A stretch of DNA of 64,000 bases, from NCBI RefSeq assembly GCF_021018805.1, contig NC_086256.1:11412032-11476031 (forward strand), given 5' to 3'. Below are positions 37,790-48,470 of the stretch, one piece after another. Numbering within the stretch: the first letter of the stretch is position 1; every line of letters starts with the position of its first letter. The stretch comes from Prinia subflava (taxonomy: Eukaryota > Chordata > Aves > Passeriformes > Cisticolidae). The position numbers were made by a program, and so were the translations under genes. The notes beneath the pieces were generated by a model that worked only from the letters and a program-made list of their open reading frames with translations, did not search any database and had not been told where the DNA came from.

Positions 37790-38479
37790 GCCAGCCCTGT
37801 CGGTCATTGTGTGCCAGCCCTGTCGGTCATTGTGTGCCAGCCCTGTCGGTCATTGTGTGCCAGCCCTGTTGGTCACCGTGTGCCAGCCCTGTTGGTCACT
37901 GTGTGCCAGCCCTGTTGATCACCGTGTGCCGGCCCTGTCGGTCACCGTGTGCCAGCCCTGTTGGTCACTGTGTGCCAGCCCTGTTGGTCACTGTGTGCCG
38001 GCCCTGTTGGTCACTGTGTGCCAGCCCTGTTGGTCACTGTGTGCCGGCCCTGTCGGTCACCGTGTGCCAGCCCTGTTGGTCACTGTGTGCCAGCCCTGTT
38101 GGTCACTGTGTGCCGGCCCTGTTGGTCACTGTGTGCCAGCCCTGTTGGTCACTGTGTGCCGGCCCTGTTGGTCATTGTGTGCCAGCCCTGTTGATCACCG
38201 TGTGCCGGCCCTGTCGGTCACCGTGTGCCAGCCCTGTTGGTCACTGTGTGCCGGCCCTGTCGGTCACCGTGTGCCAGCCCTGTTGGTCACTGTGTGCCGG
38301 CCCTGTCGGTCACCGTGTGCCAGCCCTGTTGGTCACTGTGTGCCAGCCCTGTCGGTCACTGTGTGCCAGCCCTGTTGGTCAGTGTGTGCCGGCCCTGTTG
38401 GTCACCATGTGCTGGCCCTGTTGGTCACTGTGTGCCGGCCCTGTTGGTCACTGTGTGCCAGCCCTGTTGGTCACTGTGT
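37790..38479 (+). repeat. 23-bp minisatellite, 30 complete units
   Basis: Exactly 30 contiguous 23-bp units with no length change, each beginning GCCAGCCCTGT or GCCGGCCCTGT and ending GGTCACTGTGT, GGTCACCGTGT or GGTCATTGTGT. Partial copies flank both ends. Units 7-11 (37928-38042) and 12-16 (38043-38157) are identical, a perfect 115-bp direct duplication. Units 19-24 (38204-38341) are three identical 46-bp dimers. A rare GATCACC variant marks units 6 and 18, exactly 276 bp (12 units) apart. Because 23 is not a multiple of three and the unit lacks stops, all + frames stay open across the array and produce Cys/Pro-rich pseudo-proteins up to 273 codons (37717-38587). No start context, splice site or non-repeat domain supports coding. 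Confidence 0.97.
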
Positions 38480-41400
38480 ACTGGCCCAGTGAGATCAGTG
38501 GCAGAGCTGGGGCTGCAGGTGCCTCCAGTGGGTTCTGAGGGGTCGGAATGTGCTGTTCAGGTAGGTGAGCATTGTTTGAGGCAGTGAAACTGGAAAGATG
38601 AACTTGCATGTCCAGTGCAGAATAAATGCTTTAGAAAATGCCTGTTGCTCTGAAGAAACTGAAGGAAGTTCATTCACATGGAAGAAGATTCCTGGGCTGC
38701 AGCCAGGTGTGGTACAGAGCCCTGAAAAGCAAACATTAGTTACAGAATTTAAAACTTCCTGCTGACAGGTTATCAGTTAGATTTCAAGGCATTCAGTAAT
38801 GGTGATCTTTAAACAATGAAGATTGAGATGTACTTGGAAAAAGTGCAATGTAGAACTTCTTGGTTGTGCTGCCATGTTCTCCTTTTCATTCTTCCATCAC
38901 CACCACCACTGTCACCCATCTTATCCTAGCAGTTTGGGCTGAATTTTATGTACATTCAGTATCACTAAAGACAGCAGTGCTGTGCATCCACCTATCTTTT
39001 TTTTCCTTCCTTCTTTTGCCTTCTCTTTGCCTCCTGTTCTGGTTGCGAAATGGATCCACGGAGTGATCCAGTGAAATACACTCCACCCCCAACCCAGGAA
39101 AAAGAGCAGGAATTGTTCAATGCCACAGCCAGGTAAAATGCACTTAAATGACACACATGTCACATCCAAGGAGTACAATTTAGGACTAAGAATGTAAAAT
39201 AAAAAGCAGATAAAATGTATAAAGCACTCAGAATTCCCCTGTGACTGTGACTCCACATTTCACCTCTTTGTAGGAAGGTTTTGTTTCTGCTGCTGCTCAC
39301 TAAGAGGTGATTCCTTTTTTCTTGATTTCTGAAGTATCTGTTTTAAACCTACCTCTTGCATTTTCTCTGGCACACCTTCGTACACCTCAGATTCCTTGAC
39401 CAAATGCACTAGGTAGTTGTGATTTTAAGTTATATCATTTCACCTGTTTTAGATCAGTTACATCTTTAAGCAAGGAATTTTACTGAAGAGTGTTTACTAA
39501 GTGCTTGGGAATCATACTTCACTCAAAATAATTGATGGTATAGCACAAATAAAAGCATTTGTGTGCCACAGCCACAAGCCACTGCCCTGAACACCTGTGA
39601 AGGACACAGATCTGGAAACAGACTTTACTTCTAGCAAGGTCAGCCCCTGCTCTTGCCCTGTAATTAGCTTGGCTTGCTATCAGCTCTTCCCTGACTCCGT
39701 TTTTTGTGGGCTCCCTCTTCTCATTTGCCCTGCAGCTCAGGGTACCTTCCTCTGAGAGGGACCTTCCTTTTTCTCCAGCCAGCCTTCTTCAGTGGTTCCT
39801 GCAGAGATTCCAGTTAGCCTCATCCTTTTCGCCCACACAGAAAGCTTTGACATTCTGCTGGAAACTGCAGCACACATCTTTGGAGAAGCAATGCCACATT
39901 GGCAGACAGAGTGCCAGCTCTTGTACTTGATTGTTTAATTAACCCTCACTGGCAGGTTCATTTCAGTGCTAAATGTTTCCATCTACAAAGTGTTTAATTT
40001 CATATTAACCTGCATGCAGACAAATAGATTCAATACAAACATCCTGATTGGATAAATGTGTTTATTTTTGTCTCCTGATCAGGACTGTGGTAATCGTGAA
40101 CAATTGGAGAAACATATTTTGAATGCTTGAGACCTTTTAACAAAACCCCCAAAACTGAAAGAGCTGACCCCTGAATTAAAATACGTATTTTTCAAATGTA
40201 GCTGTAGTCCAAAATCAGTTAAAATTGCAGTGATATGTAATTGCAGATAAACAGATGTTTATATGAATGCCTTCAAGATGTTTTGTTTGCATCTGAACAT
40301 ACAAATACTTTAGCACAAAACGCTTTCTTTCTTTTCTACCCATGTGCATGGGAGAAATTTGCAGTGTGTTTCTGTGACCTGTCACTCCTAAGTTGAATGG
40401 ATGTTTTGGCCACTTCAGCTTCCAGTACCTGTTTCCAGCATCTGTCTTTGGTGTCAATATGCCACTGATAATGGAGACTGCCTTGGGATCCTGCTGTGGA
40501 GGTGGTACAACTTTGTGTATTATTGAATCTGATACATCCTCAGAAAAACATTTTAAATTCAGACAGTATCTTCAGCAGGAAACAAAAAAGGGTTTAAATT
40601 GGCTTTCTTTAATTTTGTTCTTTAGTTTCTGGTGCGTTGTTAAGTCAGAGGGACAGAAATAAGAGGATATAGAACAGCCTGGTTTTCATAAAACAAGCCC
40701 ATGAAGATTACATGGAGCTACCACAGGAGAATCAAAAGACCACGAGGCTGAACATTTTTGACAGATTTTGAAGGAAAGACGTTTGAGCAAAACTTTTGAA
40801 CAAAGACCTTTCAAAGGAATTAGCAGCATTATTTTTTATTTCACTCTACTTCAGCCAGGTAGAGAAATACAAGACAAAATATATTTTAGAAAAATTTTCC
40901 GTGGGGTCAGTAACTTTTCTAATTAGAGATTTGGTCTTATATTTTATCTGGCCTATTCTAGGGGCTCTGCATGCTGTGTGTTCTGTTAAAACTGGATACC
41001 ATTGGAAGGCCTGGCTTTGTCCTTACAATGCCCATCACATTATTGTCTTGTAGAAATAATAGTTGTAGTGAGAGTTTAGATGTATCTGGATGAGCCAGAT
41101 TGTGCCACAGAAAGAAAAAGTGCTTGAATTTGAAAACTTAGGCACAAACTTTAAGGATCAGTGATGCTTGGCTTTAAAGTTGGGTTAGATAAAAAAGGGA
41201 CCCTGTGAAGCTTGAAGCTCAAAAAATATCCTGCACAGCCATGACAGGTGCAGAGAGAGCATATGAGGGCATACTTACGAGGAAGTATTTAGCTGGAAAG
41301 AACTGCCAAAACATACCAAAGCAAAGGGGAGAAGTTGATGTGAAAACATTCTGAAGCAAAAATCCAAACTGTCCAATACCTTTCCTGGAGATGGTTATAA

Positions 41401-43430
41401 TTTCTGGTTTTCTGACACTTCAGTGATAACAATTTGCATAGTTAAGACACCATGCCTGTGGCTTTATTTCATTTTAGTGCAAGTTCTTCAGCTGCAGAAC
41501 AAAAGCAAAGCAGTTTGATATAATATGGATGTCTATTTGCACTCCTTTTAAGATAAACATTGGGCAATAACCATTTCTTTAGAGCCTGTATATTGTTCAT
41601 ATGACACTCTCTCTTGTATAACAGTTCATGTTCATCAACATGATACATTCTTGCCTGATTTTCCAGTTCTGCCTTTCATTGAGGATATTCTTTTCTTTCT
41701 CTGATTGCTTTTTCTTCTGAGACCATTACTCTAGTTGATAGCTTCGGGTTATCATTGTATCCTATCTCCCTCTCCAATAAGCCTATGATTGATACTAATC
41801 TTCCTCATGGGACACATTTATAGGTTTCAGGATGGAAACTACTCTCTAAATCTTAGCTTTATATGTGCTGACAATTTGCAAGGTTGCACCTTATATTCAC
41901 TTCAGGTGGCTTAGGGGAAAACATCAGCACCTGGTAATCATGCTTCTAAAATAAGAAGAGAAATGTGCCCCATATAGCAAAAGTTACCCTGCTGTTCATC
42001 TCCTGTGCTGCTGCCTCTGCTCGTGTGTTTCATGTAACTAGAAAGGGCTCAGTTTCTATAGCTGGTCAATGTCCTGTAACCAAACTCATGCCTTTTCTTT
42101 CCAGTGAGAGAAGCCATATTTTAATTAATCTAATGGAAGCTTTGACTAGCAGGCAGTCCCCTGAAAAGGAGTTAATGTGCTGGAAAACACTTCACACAAG
42201 CAGAAGACTCTTCATTGACTAATGTGCTTAACGGTACTTTTCGAAGAAAATTGCTCCAGTGAAAGCTTTGTGGAGTGCATTTGTTGGGTTTTTTCCTCTT
42301 CATAATATAGCCTCATGTTCTGAAATTTAATTAGATCTGTCTAAGGACCTTTAGAAAATAGGATTAGTATATTTTTCCTACAGGTTTTGCAGATGCCCCT
42401 CAGTAGGGTATTGTGGCAAAAAAAAAAAATTTGATTCCTTGGCAGAATAAAACGTCAGGTGCTGTGATCACTAGTGTGAGGAATGCATGTGCTGGAGTTT
42501 GGCTATTTCACTGTCTTATCCAATATCTGAGGGCAGAATCCAGTGATATAACTAACTCAGAGGAATCAATGAGAAATGACAATGCTAATGTTTCCACAAT
42601 ATTTGCATATTCAAGCTCCACAGCCCAAGAAACAAAGAGAAGTAATAAGAAATTCGTTTATCTTTTATCTTTTTAAACAGACATGCATTTATCTTTATGA
42701 TAATAGCAGACAAAATGAGCAGACTTGCCAGACCTTTTTTGAATTGCAAAGTTTTGCTGCAAATGCTTGTTATTTGGATTTGCATAAGGATTAACAATGT
42801 TGGGCAAGTGGTATCTCCTAACCCTTTGTGTTTACTTGTGCGTTATCAGTCACTGGGATAGTTTTGAAAGCAGTCAGTGCTTTTAGTTCAGTGGATAATG
42901 CAGTTTGTTTTCCTGGTAAATTCTGTAATGTTCCAAAAGTGTACTTCAACAATAATTATAAATGTATTTGCTCAGAGGATTTTGTTTTCCCTCTTTGACA
43001 CCACTCTGTATCTGCCAAAGGTGCTCTTATCTAGCATAAGGGCTAAAGAATCAAAATTTATGAAACTTGAGGGGGAAGTCTGAGCTGGCATGCAGAGCAT
43101 GGAAATTAAACAACACTCTCTGTATGAGTACACATGTGAAAATGTCATGGTCAAAGAAAAATAATCTTTTAGATCTGAACTTGGCTCCACAAAATCAAAA
43201 CTTACAGATACTTTAAAAGGGCATTTACCTCAGCAAGCTGAAGTTGAAAACTTTTCTCATACTTTAGGTGTTTCAGCTTGGTTTTTTTGCTCCAGCTTTT
43301 TATACATATAAGTGTTACCTACAATATTCCAATATGCATCTGAATGAGTTCTGCTGTTCAGAGAACACTGGCTTGATACCATCATTTCATAGATGGGGCT
43401 TGAAAAATAGCAAACTCTTTCAGCTTGTAT

Positions 43431-43483
43431 GTGTTTGGGGGTTTTTTGTTTTGTTTTTGGTTTTGGTGTTTTAATTTTTTATT
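43431..43483 (+). repeat. T/G-rich low-complexity tract
   Basis: T runs separated by single or grouped Gs (GGGGGTTTTTTGTTTTG, GTTTTTGGTTTTGGTG), almost devoid of A and C on the + strand until the final AATTTTTTATT. Confidence 0.75.
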
Positions 43484-44500
43484 CCTTTCATAGTATTATG
43501 AAAGCACTGTTCCATCAATACATTACAAACCAAAAATGATGAGGGATCCTGCATTATTTTCCCAGGATCATGTCTCCTGGAGTCCTTGCATTGTGGAAAT
43601 CCCTCGTGAAGTGTACAGCCGTGCTTCACTAATGAGACAGCGTGAGCCCCACAGCTTGCTGCACTGGCTTACAGAACACAAGTTACTTGGCAAACGTGAA
43701 GCCTCAGGGTTTCTATTCTACTTTGAGGTGATTGTTGGGAATCTCTCAAAGAAAAGCAGATCTGGTCTTTGAGTTTTCAGTCTTTTAGGGAAAATATTGA
43801 GGAAGGAGGCACACTGATAAAAACAATACATGTAGCTTGTCAGAAGGGATGGACATAATGGCAGGAGAAGCTTTACACTTGGGGCAGTGCTGAATGACAG
43901 GGCCTCAGCAGAGCTGGAGTATTCAGCTGGAGCTCCTGCAGAGCCTGGGATATAGTTGTGACAGGGGGATTATCCTCCAAGCCTCTGGCAGTAGAGCATG
44001 GGAAGGAGCAGCGAGCCTGGTGGAGCAGTGGTTCCAAGCCAGCAGCTTGTGAGAAACCTCCGAGCTGCTCAAAGCTACAAGAAAGTAAAAATAAAATTGA
44101 AGCTGCCAGGACAAAATATTGTATCACTGGCAAAGCCTTAATTATTTAGTGTTTTTGCTGATGGCTGATGACGCAGCAATCAAGAGCAAGCCACAAGTAA
44201 TAAATTGCATTGAACATGGTGTGAACTCAGGGTTCATTAGCATCCTATAGGAAATGTTGATTAAGTTCTGTGCAAAAGGCAAGTTACATAAAAAGCAAAT
44301 ACTGAGGTGACATACAGTAAGTGTCACAAGCTGTTGTGCTTAGGCCAGGCACAACAGGCACCGGGTGGGGGAGACAATGAAACTCCTTCTAAAGAAATCA
44401 CCTGCTTTGGAACAAAAAGAGAAAGCAAGGCTGCTCTGGAATAAGGCCACTTTCTCCTGAACCAATAAGCCTGGCTCTTACAGGGTTCTCACTCCAGGTC

Positions 44501-44591
44501 TTTTTTTGTTGTTGTTTCGGTTTGGGGTTTTTTGCGGGGGTGGGTTTGCTTGTTTGGTTTGATTTGGTGTTGTTGTGTTGTTGTTGTTGTG
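44501..44591 (+). repeat. T/G-rich tract with GTT microsatellite
   Basis: A T/G tract (TTTTTTTGTTGTTGTTTCGG, GGGGTTTTTTGCGGGGGTGG) that passes into TGTTGTTGTGTTGTTGTTGT. On the minus strand it forms an A/C-rich frame encoding Asn/Lys/Gln low-complexity residues, which is not a gene. Confidence 0.8.
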
Positions 44592-47002
44592 GCCAGGTCA
44601 CCATTGCCAAGATAAAATACTCTGGCTTTTATTTATAGAACAGATTTTTTTTGCACTACTGATAATGGAGTGAACTGAACCCAGGGGTCTTGAAAGTAGG
44701 TCATTAAGTATTCAGTAGAAGAAAAAGTGTGGTTTACAGTGTTTGTGATTTTACTGGAGAGAGCTGTCTTCTTAATCTTGGCTTTAAAATCAAAAGACTT
44801 CTATAAGAAAAAAAAAAGATTTCATCACGAATAAAATAATTATATCTGAGAATAACATATTTTGTATCAGGAACACCGTTTTTCAATTTATTCTTCTTGA
44901 GCACTTGAGCACTAAAGTGTCTGAAAATAATATTTTTCGATCATTGGACAACATAGATTTTAAAGTCAATAACAAAGCAAATTGCCTCAAATTGGAAAAT
45001 ACAGAAACAACTGTGGCATCATTTTTTGTTTCATTAACCAAATCAGGCATTTGTAATCCAGCAGCACTTCTGGGCTGATTTCTGGAAGCGGGAGTTGCCA
45101 GGGGTCAGTTTGGCCTGTGGGAATACCTGTAGCTGTGCAAAGCTGCCCTGACTCGTTGTGGGCACCAAGGTGCTGTTACGGGGTTTCCCCATGACACAAT
45201 TCCCCTGCTGCCTTCATTCCCTTGGACAGCCCCTCTATCCTTGAAAAGCACCAGCTGATTTGCCATCTGCTGGGGCTCTGCACTGTGAGCTTGTTGTGTA
45301 ACCTCTGTTCTCCCTCTCTCCCTGCGTGTCTTGAGTTGACTGGAACTGAGTGGTGATTTGGGTGATTTTTTTGGACAGTACCTGGCTCATGTGCTGTCCA
45401 AGTGCTGTAACAGTAGCCATGTGCTCTCCCTGTCACAGAGGTGCTGTCCAGGGAGTTCAGGTACACAAGAGCTGTGGCTGCTTATTAACAATGGCTACGA
45501 TTCAATGTCAGCAGCTTTTACATGCATGATATGTTACACTTCAAAGTAATTAACAAAGATGCTATAAAACTCACCTACCTCTCACTCCATCCCTTTTGAA
45601 GCAAGGCTCCTGAAATATAACTCATATTTCATGGGGTTTGCTTTTTTTCACTTTGCCTCTCTTTTCCAAAATATCACTGTAATAATTACCGTAACAGCGT
45701 TTTCTGTGGGTTAATGTTCTTCTGGCTTAATGGCCCCTGGTTATTCTCAGGCCATCAACTTCTTCCAGCTGGTCATCAATCCCAAAGAACTGCCTTGTGC
45801 CTCCATTATTATTGCTTAAGCAGACGACATTTCTGGTGCCACGGCTGCCTCCCAATGAGATGGTATTACAGCCGATGGCTTTTTTCCCCCTTGCTTTCAC
45901 TGTTGTCAAAGCATTATAAACAGCTGGAGTGAGAATGTTGTGGCTGTTCACTGTGAATTCCTCTGACAATTTTTAGGTGCGAGTTTTGTAGACTTCAGCT
46001 GCAAGAATCTGAGTGAGGCGACTGAAAATTACTTGCCTAGAGCAGCTACAAGGGCTCAGCCCCCATGCATCATTCAGGAAGTGGCTAGGCAATACCTGAC
46101 TGTTTCAGTCTGAAGACTTTTTTCCCAGAAGGAACATGTTTCAAACAAGGTCTGGGACAGATGTTCTGGAGGGTGTTAATGTTCATTATGTAGCCTCGGA
46201 CCCCTCCCCCAATTTTCCACAGCTCTGCTGATGGCCACACTTGTTTCCTAACAATTGATGGATTCTGTGGCAGGCTTTTTTAAAAGAAACAAGGAAGTTG
46301 TAGCTCAGTAGGCCAGACAGCAGCAGAGATAGTTTAGGTGAAAATGCCTTGCTGTGTGGATATTCAAACCTATGTGAGTTAACATTGGTGCTGACTGCAT
46401 TTCCTGTAACCTCATTAGCACCTTGTCTTGCTTTCCCAAGCATGGTGGTGGAGCAGCTAGTTCACCTTAGAGCCTTTCATAGGTAATTCATCAAAATGGC
46501 AGATGAAAGCTTAAAGGAAAATGCATGTAAATACTGCATTAGGAACTTTGGCTCACAAAAGCTTGAACATTTTCACCCATACCATTAGATCTGGATTATA
46601 GTCCACAGATGTGAAAGGGACTGTTTATTGGGGGAGATGGAGATACAAGGCTTACTGGTTGAATCACTCTGCAGGTTGTATACTTTTCTTATTTTTTCTT
46701 TAATTAAAAAGTATTAAGCATTCATGAGCTAGTCTCACAGAAGAAAGAATCTCAGACTGTAATTGTAACCACTTAGTACCTTCAAAATTAAACCCAAGTT
46801 ACTGCAGTAAAACACTGCTATCAAGTACTCAGGGCCAAAGCGTTTTCAAAGAGAGGCCTGAGATTGTGTCAAACCTACATCATGTATCCTTTTCAGCTTC
46901 AGAGTTCTAAGCTGTGCCTCACTGCAGACTGATTTAGTCATTGGATTCCTGTATACGTGTAGATCAGAATGATCAAGCAACTGCAGTTCAGTCTCTGCGC
47001 CA

Positions 47003-47106
47003 GGGGTTTTTCTGATGGGTTTTTCTGTTGGGCTGCTTTGGGGTATTTTGTGGGGAGTGGAAGGGCATTGTGGTTTGTTTGCCTTGTTGCTGTTTGTTGT
47101 TTTTCA
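47003..47106 (+). repeat. T/G-rich low-complexity tract
   Basis: T/G-biased sequence with GGGTTTTTCTG words and a TTTGTTTGCCTTGTTGCTG stretch. Less pure than the tracts at 33838 and 44501. It lies about 950 bp upstream of the motif L exon. Confidence 0.55.
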
Positions 47107-48060
47107 AAGACACTAAGATGCAAACCAAGTGCAAGAATACTATTTCCTGAAGGGCTGCCAAGGCACACCCTCAAGCAGGCTTTATTTACCTCACAGTTTA
47201 TTGTATTCTTGTTAGAAAGTAGCACTTTAGGAATACTGTTAACCCTTACTCCTCTTAGTTCTCATGCTAAGCAGTAGAGACATACGCCTCTATAACTGAT
47301 ACCTGTGGTGGTGGCATATTTCAGTAACACGATTTATCATGCATTTTCATTTTCATGGAAGCTTGTTTTACTCTTCTGCTTCCATTAGGTCAGCACTCAC
47401 TGAACAGGCACCTCCCATTCCATTTTACTGTGTAACTTTCAAACATGACCTGACAAGGTAGCAAAGGTTCAGTGCACTAACTCACTGCCATGTAAAATAC
47501 ACACAGACATCACTGACCAGCTCTGGCTGTTGAACCATAAAGGAGGTACAAGAGCACTGCAGCGGTTGTGGCACAATTCACAAATAGCATGGAAGGATTG
47601 GGCCAGGTATTAATCCCTTCCCTTAGCAAAATGTCCAGACCCCAGGGTTGAAAAGCTATTCACACATGAACTTATGAGGACTTGATATTTATCATTTCCT
47701 GAAAAAATGAAGCAGAAGAATAGAAAACCCCCTAATTATAGCTGTTATAGCAAGTGGAAGAAGTACAATCAAAGTAAGCAGGTGGGAAGAGTAGAGAAGC
47801 TGTTGTGATTTCTGTTTATGGAGCAGCAGTGGAAAGGAGGATTTACACAATGGGCACAGCTCCACAGAGGAGCTCTAAGGGCTGCACATCTACAAACGTA
47901 CAGGTAATGGTCCCCAGGTGTTTGGGAAGACTCCTCAGAGGGATTTGTGTGCACTGCTGAGAGGTTTTTGCTGTGAAATGTGCCATGAAGAGGTAAAACA
48001 CAGCTGTGCAGGGAAAGGGGAGATGCCTGGAGCTAACTTGAGGTGTGTGTGTCTTTGCAG

Positions 48061-48470
48061 CCGCTGAGGATGCACTGCAGGAGCTGCGCGCTGGTCACCA
48101 GCTCGGGACACCTCCTGGGGAGCAGGCAGGGCCACAGGATCGACGAGAGCGAGTGCGTGATCCGCATGAACGACGCGCCCACGCGGGGCTACGGGAGAGA
48201 CGTGGGCAACAAAACCAGCCTGCGCGTCATCGCGCACTCCAGCATCCAGAGGATCTTACGGAACCGCAACGAACTCCTCAACATGAGCCACGGTGCCGTG
48301 TTCATCTTCTGGGGCCCCAGCAGCTACATGAGGAGAGACGGCAAAGGCCTGGTGTACAACAACCTGCAGCTGATGAACCAGATCCTGCCTCAGTTAAAGG
48401 TGTACATGATTTCTCGCCACAAGATGCTTCAATTTGATGACCTTTTTAAACGGGAGACTGGAAAAGACAG
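48061..48470 (+). CDS. ST6GALNAC5: ST6GALNAC5 internal exon with sialyl motif L
   Basis: This exon encodes the first 136 full codons of the catalytic domain visible here, plus two bases of a split Arg codon. The enzyme is a type II Golgi membrane protein that transfers sialic acid from CMP-NeuAc in alpha-2,6 linkage to GalNAc of gangliosides, making GD1-alpha from GM1b. Counting from the exon start, Cys6 and Cys9 precede sialyl motif L (about residues 9-57: CALVTSSG, then IDESECVIRMNDAPTRGYG). Asn37 of MNDAP is the conserved donor-site residue, and Cys9 should pair with the motif S cysteine. Sequons NKT (residue 50) and NMS (residue 74) are potential N-glycosylation sites. The exon starts after the acceptor tctttgcag, with a branch-like CTAAC about 25 bases upstream, and ends at cag|gtgaga. 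It matches ST6GALNAC5 far better than ST6GALNAC3, which lacks the TSSGHLL and RGYGRDVG signatures. The open frame running 18 bases upstream crosses the acceptor and is not coding. Confidence 0.97.

Larger units (their letters stand above)
38480..48060 (+). other. Intronic DNA upstream of the motif L exon
   Basis: Presumed 3' part of the large ST6GALNAC5 intron, ending in the acceptor gtctttgcag at 48060. It contains T/G-rich tracts at 43431-43483, 44501-44591 (with a GTT microsatellite) and 47003-47106, and an A-run at 42418-42429. No gene, LTR or CR1 element was recognised among the many short open frames. Confidence 0.6.

Noticed and set aside
37717..38587. Overlapping + open frames of up to 273 codons with Cys/Pro/Val repeats
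   Set aside because: They are translations of a stop-free 23-bp minisatellite that is open in all three frames. There is no non-repeat domain or splice support.
47935..48237. Minus-strand 100-codon frame opposite the motif L exon
   Set aside because: It is a composition shadow of a GC-rich coding exon on the + strand. The same applies to minus 59689-60128 opposite the terminal exon.
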